64,000 nt of DNA, taken from contig MVAQ01000079.1 in the NCBI GenBank assembly GCA_014825775.1, forward strand, positions 1 through 64,000, in the 5' to 3' direction. Source of the stretch: Krasilnikovozyma curviuscula. Lineage: Eukaryota; Basidiomycota; Tremellomycetes; Cystofilobasidiales; Mrakiaceae. The translations under genes were made by a program, and so were the position numbers. The notes below the pieces were generated by a model, which did not search any database, was not told the DNA's origin, and saw only the letters and a program-made list of their open reading frames with translations. Of this stretch, positions 23,053-37,700 are shown in pieces (the stretch's first letter is position 1; each line of letters starts with the position of its first letter).

Positions 23053-23436
23053 TGGAAGAACATTCGGTATAAGCATTTGCTACATCAGTTCTACTGATGA
23101 CACGTTCTTATTCTCAGCCATACACATCCAGGCGAAGGTGTGACAATGAGCAAGGCAACACGAACAAAGCTGTGTCCCTTGGAAATTGGACGATAGATTC
23201 GTCCGCATGTCTAGCTGCAGGGAATACTTACACAATTGCAGCAGCAGGTTCTAGCGATACAAACGGGAATCCTACCAATAGTAAATATAGCTTGATTTTG
23301 CGACTTTGTTATCTTGCGGAAGTCGCAAAAAGAAACTGAAAGACAAGAAATTGAAGCATAAAGCAACTGATTCAATGCAAATATCAGATTGATTGCTCAT
23401 TGACGACCAAAACACAACATAGAACTTGGTGTTTCA
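23053..23436. other. Convergent 3' spacer
   Basis: This spacer lies between the hypothetical gene and the stop of the pinin-domain gene. A frame at 23097-23339 is open but unsupported; it could be an extra exon of the upstream gene. Confidence 0.4.
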
Positions 23437-24989
23437 TTAATACTCGAGCTCTTCCTCGTCATCACCCGCCATCACCATAGGAGAGTCATCTTCCTGAGGT
23501 ACTGGGGCAGGAGTAGCTTCAAGGGCCGCAGGAGTTGCTGGTGATTCAACTTCCATGTCAGACACCACCGCCGCCCTCGTCGATATTGCATGCTCCTGCG
23601 CGGCGGAGGATGGCGGAGGAGATTTTCGAGTTTCTTCTTTACCGAGATTGGATCTCTTTTCATATAGCGCTTTAATATCCAACTGAAGTTGAGGAATTTT
23701 GGATTCCAGCTAGAGATAAAGAAGCAAACGCGAACCAAAGTTAGGAATAAGGTCAGAACCAAACTTAACTGTTACGGATGGTAGAAGAAGTATAAGCATG
23801 TGATGAAGAACGCAGAACTCACTCCTTCGATCTCGTCCTGCAGGGTTTGACGCTCTTTCTGCCAAGCAACGCGTTCGTTCTGGATATGCATTTCAGCTTC
23901 TTCCTTTTGTTGTTCTAGTATATTTTTTTGTTCTGGAAGGAGAACAGTGGGCAGCTGTAAAGCAAAAATGAGAAAAGAAACGAGATTAGGTCAGCTTCAA
24001 GATCAATTTGACCGTAAATAGGACCGCAGGGCACGAACATAATAGAGTGGGATCGTGGCGGCGTCGGTCGTCGATTTACTGTTGCTGCTGCTAGCTCTTC
24101 CATTTGTAGGAAAAGAAGTTGACGCAACGTTTAGTAACGACGGAGCTGCTGCTGGTTCAATAGAAGATGAAGATGAGGGGGGCAAAGAAGTATGGAGATA
24201 CGCAGCCAACTTTGGAATTTGATCTCTACGAGCACGGTACTGGTTGCCCGATACAACCAGACAGCACAGAGAAAGAGAAGAATAAAATCCAGTTACTAGA
24301 CTGCTTAGGAGCTGATGAAGCTGTAATCAAGCCGAAACGTTAAACTCACCGAAACATCTTTCAAGCTGAGCTCGTTTGTCTTCCTGTCAAGATCCTGTCG
24401 TATCATCCTCAGCTCCCTCTCTGTAGATGAAATATCATGCGATAATGACGTCTCAACCTTGATTCTCGTTTGGATTCTGGTCTCTTTGATTGATCTCTTT
24501 TTCGCCTGCGATTCAGAAAGCGACCCGGAGTAAGAACAGGTCAAATTCCACCACCACGATTGTAACCTAATGTGCTTCTGGATTGAACTAAAGATAACTT
24601 ACTGCATCACTGGCGCTTCTTTCCTTCTCTTCTCCCTTGAATCTTGTCAGCGTTCCGACAAGAGAGCCAAACAACCTACTGGCTCTCTTCTTGTCCTCAG
24701 CACCTAGAGACTTCTTGCGCCTGTGCAACAGAAACGATATGAAGTAAAGTAGCAATGTCAGAGAACGGAATGGCAAGATGGACCAGCCATGTTTGGCCAC
24801 GGTGCTTTACCTTTCTTCTTTGACTGGAACTGGAAGGGGCAGAGCCTGCTCTACTTCTACTGGTGCTGGTGATTCTTGGACTGCTTTTTCCGAAGCTGTT
24901 GGTCCAGGCTGCGGCTGCTGGTGCTCTTCTTCCTGTTCCACCGGCTCTGGGATGTCGCCCAGCTGAATTTCTTCGTTCTCGTCCTCCAT
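23437..24989 (-). CDS. Pinin/SDK/MemA-domain splicing protein
   Basis: From ATG 24989 (MEDENEEIQLGDIPEP) the first 60 residues are acidic and Pro/Gln-rich. The second exon holds the pinin/SDK/MemA core: KRASRLFGSLVGTLTRFK, then a long charged helix (AKKRSIKETRIQTRIKVE; SSTERELRMIRQDLDRKTNEL). A Ser-rich segment and a further coiled coil (LEQQKEEAEMHIQNERVAWQKER) lead to an acidic tail ending DDEEELEY. Pinin-family proteins belong to exon-junction-associated ASAP/PSAP complexes in the nucleus and act in splicing; that role is family knowledge. About six exons, roughly 350 residues. An ATG at 25013 is in frame, but a TTTGCAG just before 24989 leaves the upstream structure uncertain. It is divergent to ERD2. 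Confidence 0.82.
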
Positions 24990-25321
24990 GGAGCTGCAAA
25001 ATGAACAGGACAAGACAGTCAGTTAACAGTACCAGTTTTGTTCAAATGTACACATGTGCTTACTCTGCCAGTTTCTATCGAATCTGAAATTTCTTACTTA
25101 AAATGGCTTTGACTGGCAGGCGACTAGAGGCGACGCTGGCATGCAGCGCAAGGTATGGGCCCAACACCATCTTTTTCCCATTAACTGAAACCTACGGTAG
25201 AAGCAAAAGCGGAGTGAACAGGTCAGTAAGGAACTCTACGTCCACTTTATGCTTGAATAGAGGAACTGGCACAGGTGCTGACTGCCTGCTGTCCATCTCT
25301 TTATCCCTGTTCCCCTCCAGG
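24990..25321. promoter_or_regulatory. Divergent promoter of the pinin-domain gene and ERD2
   Basis: This 332-bp spacer lies between two start codons on opposite strands, so both core promoters must lie here. I could not identify a convincing TATA box. Confidence 0.5.
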
Positions 25322-26622
25322 ATGAATATCTTTCGACTACTAGGTAAGATGAAATGCCTTGTATGAGCACTACTATTGGATACATAAAGACTGACCGTCT
25401 CTTGCTTCGCTGTTGTTCTTGGTTCTAACCAATCACTTTTTACCTTGTCCGGAAACGCTGGAAACCCAATTTTCGTCCAAACATGGAAATATAGGTGATT
25501 TGTCGCATCTTGCGTCCATTCTCATCCTCTTACACAAAATATACACCTCCAGGTCATGTCGAGGTGAGAAAAAGGCACCCAGGCTGTAGCTCTTCCCCCC
25601 TCAAACTCGTTGCTGACGCTGCCTGACCTCTTTTTCACGTTTCAATCGATTCAGGTATCTCCTTCAAGACTCAGGCACTCTATGTTGGTGTCTTCTTGAC
25701 CCGATACATTGACTTGATCACGAGTAAACACATCTCACTCTACAATACGACAATGAAGGTCTTCTTCATCGCCAGTTCAGCCTACATTCTGTACCTGATG
25801 AAGATCAAGTATAGGTGAGTTCATTCCATCTCGATTGGTGAAAGGCACGGAAGTTTTGGAGATGTGTAGGAGGTTTGGGGCTGGGTCTTGAAGAGGGAAG
25901 CAAAAGCCGGACACGTAACTAACCACTAAACGCCTTTCCAGACCAACATCCGACCCAGGACTCGACACATTCCGCCTCGAATACCTCCTCGTTCCATGTG
26001 CTATCCTCTCCTTGATCTTCTGCTACCAGTGGAATCCAACAGAAATTCTCTGGGCTTTCAGTATCTATCTGGAAGCTGTCGCTATCTTGCCCCAGCTGCT
26101 GATGCTCCAGAGAACTGGCGAGGCTGAAACCATCACCACTCACTACCTAGCCGCATTGGGTTGCTACAGAGCCTTGTACATTCCAAACTGGATCTATAGG
26201 TCAGTCTGACGAAGTACTCCACTCGACTGGCATAGGCGTTTTGCTCACACTTGCCACCTTTTTCCGTTGGTGTAGATACTTTACCGAAGATAGCATAGAT
26301 CCAATTGCCGTCGTTGCTGGGCTTGTTCAAACTGGTCTTTACGTCGATTTCTGTAGGTGCTTTGCGTTTTACTCCTAATCGACGAGAGAACTAACAAATC
26401 GCTCTTCTCATTGACAGTCTACATCTACTTCACAAAGTAAATACTCCCTATTGTACCTTCTTTACTGTTAGTTGCTAACTCTTAACTCGCCGGACGATTT
26501 TTACCCAACCGCAGGGTGTTACGTGGCCAGAAGGTATGTGAAATCGATGTCTTTGAGGAGAATCTAATGGTTCTGACAAAGTCCTCCTGTTGTCTTGTTC
26601 ACAGTTTGAGTTGCCAGCTTAA
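25322..26622 (+). CDS. ERD2: ER lumen protein retaining receptor (K/HDEL receptor)
   Basis: This is the seven-span Golgi receptor that returns K/HDEL-tagged ER residents in COPI vesicles. Exon 1 (25322-25343) encodes MNIFRLLG. After a long intron the frame continues [25 protein letters not shown], including the R-S-C-x-G-I-S motif. Then come [61 protein letters not shown], the conserved [19 protein letters not shown], and [21 protein letters not shown]. The end, FYIYFTKVLRGQKFELPA, contains the cytosolic Lys-rich COPI sorting region, ending in TAA at 26620-26622. About 215 residues, the usual family size. Several tiny exons occur near the 3' end (26423-26622). Confidence 0.95.
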
Positions 26623-27021
26623 CCTTCCTATTCACGAGAGCATCGCATCACCTGGCCAACAGTAGTATCTTGAGTGGCGAGGTGACGTGTCGGAGAAGAC
26701 GATTGAAGAACATCAAGATGGCTGAGTGGATGTGATGATAACTGTCACATGGCTCAGAATGCTAATTTCAAACACACGGCATCAACACCAGATAGTAAAC
26801 AAACAACAAAACGTTATCAATCTTTCGTTTTCTGTCTAACAGAAATTGCAACCGTCCATAAGCGAGCAACCAGAAAATCCGGAAAATTATAACGTTTCAT
26901 ATCAAAGCCGAGTAGTGAAGTTTTACAAAATGAGCGAAAGAAATAAAAACAAATGAAACGATCGTACACAAAGGAGGAACGAGCAGTCTACAATTAGGCA
27001 CTTCTGACCAGCAGGAACCAT
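26623..27021. other. Convergent 3' spacer of ERD2 and MCM3
   Basis: This A/T-rich spacer of about 400 bp contains A-rich runs and probable 3' UTRs. No gene was seen. Confidence 0.5.
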
Positions 27022-30566
<3,545 letters not shown>

Positions 30567-30644
30567 GGTGTCGGTCTCTCTCAATCCGGTTGATGAAGGT
30601 CGTTCAACGTCAGACGCTGGGCCAGCCAACGCGAGCTGGATGGA

Positions 30645-30675
30645 ACGCGTCCATCATTTACGCGTGTGGCGCCAC
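30645..30675. promoter_or_regulatory. Paired MluI cell-cycle boxes upstream of MCM3
   Basis: ACGCGT occurs at 30645-30650 and again at 30660-30665, followed at once by the 10-bp palindrome GTGGCGCCAC at 30666-30675. A half-matching ACGCGA lies at about 30630. MluI boxes are the known binding sites of MBF (Mbp1-Swi6 type), which drives G1/S expression of replication genes in fungi. Distance to the MCM3 ATG is 79-100 bp. Binding here is inference. Confidence 0.6.
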
Positions 30676-31084
30676 TCGCATCCTCGATTACAAAAGAAAC
30701 GCGACTTGCAGACGGACAATGACATAGAAAGAGCCATGATGTTCGTAGGCATAGGTGAGAGACGTATGACAGAGCAAAACAAACTTTATATCTTCGGCAT
30801 TCTTTCCCCTTGAAGCAGATGCTGCTGACAACAGAGTGCGAACAACCTCCTCTTGGAATAGTAGGTAGGGCCATTGACGGTCACGGAATTAGGACTAGCA
30901 GCCTCAAGGCCAGCTAAAACCATACGCATTTCAATCATTGCAATATATGATGAGAAGCCTACACCAGAATGAGTAGAGCGCTCAGTTCAGGGGCGTTGTT
31001 GGGATGTAAAAGATGGCTACTGACAGATATGCTGGTATTGTCTGTCGCTTTACGCTGAAACATCTCCCTCGACATGGGCTGGAG

Positions 31085-31290
31085 TGAGTCGCCCGCTTGT
31101 CATCAGGAAACGGGCTCCCAATCATTTCCCAGAGGCTTCTTTTTAAAGCTGCCATCATGATCGGGTCGAGCGCACAGCTCGAAGAGGTTTCTGCTACGTT
31201 TGCGGCTGGGCATTTGAGACCATACATCGCCAAAGTGTTTGACTTCGATCAGGTGAAGGAAGCTTACAAGATGATGATTGGAGGTGAGCC
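31085..31290 (+). pseudogene. Remnant of a zinc-type alcohol dehydrogenase / quinone oxidoreductase
   Basis: The frame from about 31097 encodes a fragment resembling the C-terminus of medium-chain dehydrogenases: a LLFKAAIMIGSS strand-helix, then AGHLRPYIAKVFDFDQVKEAY and KMMIGG. In intact enzymes this corresponds to the last quarter of the protein (the K-x-K/R-P-x-I-x-x-V-F...A-x-x-x-M block). There is no ATG start, a stop lies just upstream (TGA at about 31085), and no NAD-binding GxGxxG or zinc-binding region appears in the preceding 500 bp. A GTGAGC at the end of the homology looks like a relic donor, but no terminal exon (GKVVV type) is recognisable. I read it as a decayed copy. A single exon of an unusual gene is the alternative. 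Confidence 0.5.
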
Positions 31291-31539
31291 TCTTGATTTG
31301 CAGAAACGCATGAAGAATGCCTGTTCTTGCAACAAGTACACAGCAAGATGAACACATTCATCACATTTGGGAACCACGCGCATAGACGAGGGCCGTAAGA
31401 AAATTTTGGTTCAGAGGAGATGTAATGTAGAGCGAAGCCACGTCGGAGTGAGGGGGAGGGGTATTCTGGAGATGGCTACAGTGCTACCGAAAAACAGCAG
31501 CATAAGAGAGGGTAACTTTTGCGGATGAGTGATGAGTGA

Positions 31540-31575
31540 TGACGATGTGTATGTGTGTGTGAGTGGGTGTGCGGA
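31540..31575. repeat. GT-rich dinucleotide tract
   Basis: An imperfect GT/TG run is readable at about 31546-31571, in the probable 3' UTR of the nrd1-type gene (CA-rich on the transcript strand). Confidence 0.6.
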
Positions 31576-31655
31576 GCATGATGATGGAGGTAAAAAGATA
31601 GCCTGCAAGTGAACACCGGAGATCTCAACCGAAACCTTTTTTTTTCTAGCTTCAT

Positions 31656-34600
31656 CTAATCTTCTTCCGTAATATGCATTAGGCCTTCACTCTGTTCCTC
31701 GATGTCTTCTTCTTTGATTTCTTCTGGGTTGGGTGACCCAGCTGGTATGGAGCCTGAACGAGAATTTCCTCGAAGATTGTTGTTGTTACTGTTGCTTCTT
31801 GGTGGGTCTGGAGTGCAAAAACAGAGGGAGGAAGTCTTTAATCATAAAAAAACATTCCAGGAATAGACAAAGGTACCCACTAGCACAACGGTCCTTTCCG
31901 TAAGCAATTTTGAGGTTTCTAATCCCATTTCAAACTCAAAGTTAGATACAATCTGTAAGAGACGACTAGAGATGCAGAGTAGACATACGCATATTCAGGT
32001 TTTGATTTGATACCTTCTTTAGCCTTTTGAGCATTGGCAATGGAAGTGAAGTTGATGAAAGCACAGTTCTTCTCGCGCAAGAAGTTAACTAGCTCGACTG
32101 TGACAAAAAACGAGGCAGGTATTTTCAGCAACCAACGTCGCTTAACAACAAGTTGAGCCTGTTACTTACTATCACCCCATTCCTGGAAATCCTTTTTGAG
32201 TCTTTCTTCACTGAAAGTGTCGAAGTCTTCGATGCCACCGACGTAGACGTTTCGAGTAGCACCGCCCTGAATGGCAAGAACAGTTGCAGGATGAAGAGGC
32301 CCAGAGTGCTTACCCCAACCGATTTTCAGTCTTCTAGAATTGAGAGTCAATCCAGAGAAGCTGGCATTTTGGTAGAAAGCAGCTGCGTGAGCAGCATCAA
32401 CGAAAGATACGAACTGCGATGGGGAGGAGTCAGTTATGTAGAGCTCAACTATCGCCACAGTCAAGAGTACTCACAGCGATATGTTTCTCCGGCATGTACC
32501 TGATCTGAGCGATCATTCCACCTCGAATTGCATTGCACAAATCTTCGGTCGTAGTCTCCGGGTGACTAGAGTAGTACGAGGAAGTCAGTATCAAACGAGA
32601 AGGTAAAGCCGATTTAAAGAAATGTACTCACACATTACCAAGGTAGACAGTTCTATTTCCAACCTGCGAGACGCTGCCGCCAGCACCGACAGGGCCACCC
32701 ATCATTGGCGAGCCCATCTGATCCATCCCCATCCCTTGGAAGCCCTGGAAAGGTGATCCACCAAACTGAGGAGTCTGGGAGCCACTGTTTGAGAAGGAAG
32801 GGAAGGCTTGACCCATGGGAGAAAAGTTGAAACCGGCGGCGCCTGCTATGGAAGCCTGAGCCTGAGCCTGAGCCGCTTGAACGGCAGCTTGCTGAGCTTT
32901 AGGCACATAAGCGCATCGATCCTAGATGAATGAAAGGGTAGTTGTCAGAACCATGAATAGAAGATTTACGTTCCCAAAGGGGACGGACCTTTCCGTAGTT
33001 GACTCGCTTTCCAGCCCAGGCTTCCTCGGTAGGCAGGGTTTGGACAACCTAAACAAAAATAGCAAGAACAGTCAGCGTTATACTCAGGACTACAACAGTA
33101 AAATGAAGAGGCCGCTGGCGCACTTTAATAGCTGTAGCAATCGTCAAGAAGTGGACGAAGCCGATGTTCTTATCTCTGACAATCTTAACCTGATCGATGG
33201 GTCCAAACCGACTCAAATCATCTCTCAATCCTTGTTCAGTCGTATCCTCATCTAGCCCGCCTAGGTACACGTTCCGCGTCGCAGCGTTGGCAGTGATGGC
33301 AGCAACGACATCACGGGGTACGTTGCTCGGCTTGCCCCATCCAATCTTAAGCTCTTGTCCCAACAGAGCGAGCTTCTTGACGGACGCATCAGCGTGAAAT
33401 GCTGCTGCTGTGGAACCGTCGAGAAAGGAGATGAAGACGCAAGATTTTTCGGGGAGGAGTCGGACAGATTCGATCGGTCCAAATCGAACCAGGCTGAGGA
33501 GCTCATCGACCGAAGCGTCTGAGAGAAGACTGGTCAGAATCATATCAAGAGGAGATCATAGCGAATTGAACATACCAGCTGGCAAATTTCCAACATACAC
33601 GGTTCTTCCTGTTTGGTTTCCAGCGGCGGCGGCAGAGGCAGCAGCAGCAGCTGCAGCAGGGCCTATTCAGATCAAAAGCAGACGTACCATTTTCAGAAAC
33701 GTGAAAGACCCAGCGATGAAAGGAGCCAAAATAAGATTGCTAACCGTAGTTGCCAGTCATCTGAGCTGGGTTCATTGGCATCTGTGGGTTCATAGGGCGT
33801 TGTTGTTGGCCCATCATCTGTGGATAGCCCTATAAAGAGAAGGAGAAGGTTGGGCGTCATGGTCAATAAATGACATATAGCTGAACACCAACTCTCTTCC
33901 TTCTTCAGAAAAAGGGGTTCTGCCTGGAAGCGGAGTTTTAGATCGATCAAAAAATAAAACTCACGCCGTAGTTGCCCATCATGGCAGCCTGCATCATTGG
34001 ATTCATCATTCCACCACCCATTGGCATACCCATCTGCATGTATGGACTTGATGGAGTTACTTGGCTTCCGCCTGGTGAGGTTGAAAGCATCGACTGTTGG
34101 CCTTGTTGTTGCTGTTGCTACGTGTCGGGTAGGAGCGAGAGACGAGTAAAAAAAAATCGATTGGGACATCAGCTGACAGTACCATCACTGCGATACTTCC
34201 GAGCCGAGCAGGAAGAAAATATGCTGCGATGAAAGAATTGAAAGAAAGAGAGCTCACTTGTATTTGAGCTTGCATTAATCCCAACTGTTGCTGTTGGAGA
34301 GCCTGGATCTGTTGCTGACTGATTGCAAGTTGCTGAGCAGCGCTGATCTGTTGAGGTTGAGTCGAGGAGCTCTGCTGCTGTTGATACGGGTTATTGTTAC
34401 CGATGAGGCCTAGACCAGGGTTGCCGGCGAAAGGAGTAGCGTGTGTGGAAGGTGGGGACCAGCGAGCTTTCTTGGGATCAGACGACAGATGAGACGATGG
34501 TGAATTTTCAAGCGTACGCTGAAGATGTTTTTTCATAGTGTAGTCAGGGGTTGAAAAATAGGAGTGTTGCGGTCAGCGGAGGTTGGAGTTGTGATGGGAT

Positions 34601-34715
34601 CGAACCGTGCGATGGAAGAAGAACATGGTCTAGCATACCTTCATGAGTTCACTGCCGTTGTCGTAGCTTTGAGGTGGTGAACCGCTGTGGTAATAGGTAG
34701 CGTATTGTTGGTCCA
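31656..34715 (-). CDS. nrd1: nrd1-type RNA-binding protein with four RRMs
   Basis: This is an orthologue of the Schizosaccharomyces Nrd1/Msa RNA-binding proteins, cytoplasmic regulators of differentiation and stress mRNAs (not the yeast Nrd1 terminator factor). From ATG 34715 ([15 protein letters not shown]) the N-terminus is Gln/Met/Pro-rich (poly-Q blocks near 34260-34390). Four RRMs follow. RRM1: [20 protein letters not shown] with [19 protein letters not shown]2: [19 protein letters not shown] with [18 protein letters not shown]3: [18 protein letters not shown] with [19 protein letters not shown]4: [20 protein letters not shown] with [15 protein letters not shown], then [10 protein letters not shown]. 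Each RRM pair is joined by a LKIGWGK segment, the family hallmark. The end is acidic ([14 protein letters not shown]), stopping at 31656. About 740 residues. The region upstream is unusually long. Confidence 0.92.
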
Positions 34716-36274
34716 TAATCGATTAAGATTAGATGATGGAGGAGAGAAGCCGAAGCGCAAGTGAGGGTGGGAGGTCGACGGCGATATCTTGATGAGGCGA
34801 GATTTCAGGTGTCGAGGGGAGGGAACGAACACAAACGAACGAACAACAGAAGCAACCACCAAGTGTAATGGTGGTGTAATTAAAAGAGAAGAAAAAAGCA
34901 AAAGTAGTGTAAGAAAAAAGACTTTAATGGCGAAAAAGGTCGCTAGTTGACTTTTTGAAGAAAAAGGGGAGCAAGGAAAAAGGTATGAACCTCTAGTATG
35001 ATTTAGGGAAAGGAGTGTGATGGGTTCAAAAAAGAAAGCCCCCAAATTGTGTACAGGCAAGAATTGAAAAGTTCCCAAGAACTGGAGATTCCATCAAAGG
35101 GGAAATGGAGATCAAAAGGAGGAAAGGTTCGGAAATACGTACAGAACAAAACAGGATGAAAGAGGGTGAAATCCAAAGAGTTTAACAAGATTTTATTGGC
35201 CCAAATACGAACGAGGAGGAAATGGTGAGGATAGGGAGATGAATTCCAGAAGGCGGAGCGACGCCAAATCGACAGATTTCGAGTATAAAGTAAAAAGGGA
35301 GGTGCAACTAGAGTCAGTATCTGGAGAGAGGTAGGGGGAGCTCCCATATCCAGTGAGTTTCAACGTAAGCAAGATTGGGAGGGATTTGGAGATTTTGAAT
35401 CGAACCCTGCGAAAAGCAAGTGCGTTCACACGAGAGGGCAGCAGCAAAGTCCATGACAAGGCTACCTCATGCCCTTATTCTGCTGAAGGGATACACCAGA
35501 CAAACGCAAGAAGGAAATGGGGACAAACAAGGAGATTCTTTTCAAATGACCTAGCGAGCTCGAACGAAGTAGAGAGGAAAAGGTTGGGAGAGTAATAGGT
35601 TCGAGCTTTGGATGGAAAAAAGCTGAGCCCGCTGAGTTTGAAACGACTTCGGAGGGGCAGGGAAGTATCTCCTGAATAACAGGAAAGGTGCACAGATCCA
35701 GTGTTCAGTGAGCAAACGAAAGGAATCATCAAAGTCAGTCGTGGGAACCCCCTGTAACGACGTGCTGCGAGAGCCAGACCAACGGTCCTCCCGCTCTGTT
35801 CCAGCTGGCAAGCACTCACCTGCAAGTAGAAAAGGACCCTTTACTCGAGAAAGAGAAGGGCGAAGAAAAGACTTCGAAAAATCTTGAGGGGACGACAAGA
35901 AAAAAGGAAGATAGTCGTTCGAGGTTTCCCTGGGTCGTCGGCGTGTTCGCACATCTTTCGCTGTCTCACTGGATTGATGTCTCTTTTCCCACGACAAAAG
36001 CGCAATAGCAAAGAGGAAAGAGTTTTCTTTCTCTACTGCTGATTCACCCTAGTGGAGGGCCAATTGCTGAGCGATAAGAGTCGAGCCCACGAAATCTTGC
36101 GAGAGAATGCGCAGCGATTCAACCTGATGATCGGGCCAGGCAGTACAAGAAAATGATGCGTTCGTACAACAAGATTTGGCTAACAAGCAATAGAGATAAG
36201 ACAATGTGATGTAGGTGGTACAAGTTGGCGTTTGTTGTTCTTTTGAAAATATAGGTGCATGTGATGATGTGTCT
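34716..36274 (-). promoter_or_regulatory. Long 5' leader and promoter of the nrd1-type gene
   Basis: There are 1.56 kb without a supported gene, by far the longest spacer here. On the minus strand it is strongly pyrimidine-rich with many short open frames, none protein-like. A consensus TTGCAG/GTGAGT donor occurs at 35820/35819, pointing to a 5'-UTR intron ending somewhere before 34715. Long C/T-rich leaders with introns and short upstream frames are common for regulatory RNA-binding protein genes; that is inference. Confidence 0.5.
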
Positions 36275-37381
36275 CTAATAGTCTTCTTCCCAATCTGCCC
36301 CGCACAGATCACAAAGACAGAGAGATCAGCTAAGAACACAATGGAAGAAGTGAATGGGGGGTTGACTCACCTCCAGCCTCGTCTGAATCATTCTCACTAT
36401 CCTCATCTGGATAATCGTTACGGTAGAACTCTTCATCTGTTGATGTCAAAAAAAGGCATCAGAGCGACGCTCGCTCGCTCGCTCGCAGGAGCACGAGGCT
36501 CTGCACGTACCATTCGAATCCTCATCAGCGGTATCGAAATCTTCAGAAGACAACTCCTCGTCTGACTCAGCTTCAACTGAGTTACCGCTAGTTTGACCAA
36601 AGAAAGTTAGGGAACAGCAAGATGCGAATATGCGAATGGTGGCTTCCACTTACAGGACGCTTTCTTTCGTTTTGACCCCGTTTCTTGTCATGCCATTCCC
36701 AACGATCAGCTTCAATTTGGAAGCGTCTCGCACTTCAGGTATCGTGCCCCCACCAAACGCTGAATGTCTCGCTCGAGCCCAGGCATCCTCTTCTTCTTCA
36801 TCCTTTTGTCTTCGGTCGTATGACGACGAAGACGGAGGAGAGGGATTCGACACTGTCAGCAAGACAAAACAAGCGAAAGCCAGGCGTCAGATTCAGTGTC
36901 CTGTGGGATTGAATCAACTTCCCCTATGGGGCTTTGGCTTCAGGATGTACCGCTGAGATATTCCTTCAACATGGGAAGGAATGCTGCCAAGTTCGGATCT
37001 TCCTCTTCCTCAGCATCACCAGGAGCTAGTATATGATTGTGTTCTTTGGATGCTGGTGCCGAATTGGTCGTCGTCTGGCTGTTGTTCCAACTGAGAGGTC
37101 GAACCTGCTGCTGCGAAGCACTTGTCAAAGCGGCCTCTTTTTTAGATTTCTTAGTCGGTCGAATGGAGTCTCGGAGCAAATACGATTTCCTTGGTAGTCT
37201 AAATGAGTCCTTTGTGGCTTGGATTCTGGTGCTGCTGCTCTGGGTTGGCGGGAGGAGTACTAAGAGAGGAAATGGGTTTGGAGTCAGCAGTCAAACTTCT
37301 TCCTTCGTTCCAGGGGGCCAAGGGGCCTCTCGTACCTGGGTGACCAAGCAAGAGGTCATCCTCTGCTTTACGCTTGTCCAT
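36275..37381 (-). CDS. IWR1: RNA polymerase II nuclear import factor Iwr1 (SLC7A6OS family)
   Basis: Iwr1 binds assembled RNA polymerase II and carries it into the nucleus. The diagnostic stretch is EEFYRNDYPDEDSENDSDE near 36370-36430, equal to the family YRN-[D/E]-YPDE motif inside an acidic block, finishing DWEEDY. From ATG 37381 the first exon (37381-37336) reads MDKRKAEDDLLLGHP. The second exon was placed with acceptor CTCTTAG near 37261 because it removes an apparent in-frame stop and yields DSFRLPRKSYLLRDSIRPTKK. The middle is acidic and Ser-rich (AEEEEDPNLAAFLPMLKEYL). A 20-nt final exon, 36294-36275, supplies the WEEDY end. About 250 residues, similar to the family. The usual N-terminal LRIKRKR block is reduced to DKRKAEDDLLL, so an upstream exon may be missing. 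Confidence 0.82.
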
Positions 37382-37700
37382 TCTTCCAGCAACAATAGTG
37401 TTGGATAGAAGTCTTGACGGTGAGGTAAAACCTCGAAGCAGCGCATGGTCGCTTGACCAAGATGAAATCCGCCAATAAATTAGACATCGAATTTTTTTGC
37501 CTAACAATCTGGAACCTTCTTGAAACCTTCTTGAGTAGAAGAAATAATCTCTTATGAGTCTTCAGTAATACATAGGAGCTGCAGTGCCTGGGCAGCATTT
37601 ACTTTAAGTAGCATAACATGCGCTTCTTAATTCCCAGCAATTCACTGGTCATGAACAAGTCGAAATAAACGTCATTGAAATAAAACATTTTGATTCAAAC
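37382..37700. other. Spacer between IWR1 and DRS2
   Basis: This holds the promoter side of IWR1 and the 3' side of DRS2 (both minus). No gene was seen. Confidence 0.5.

Noticed and set aside
34590..34615. Minus-strand GGTTCGATCCC resembling a tRNA B-box
   Set aside because: Flanks do not pair and it sits in the first intron of the nrd1-type gene.
35551..35997. 148-codon minus-strand frame in the long spacer
   Set aside because: No domain; it crosses a consensus donor at 35820 and has leader-like composition.
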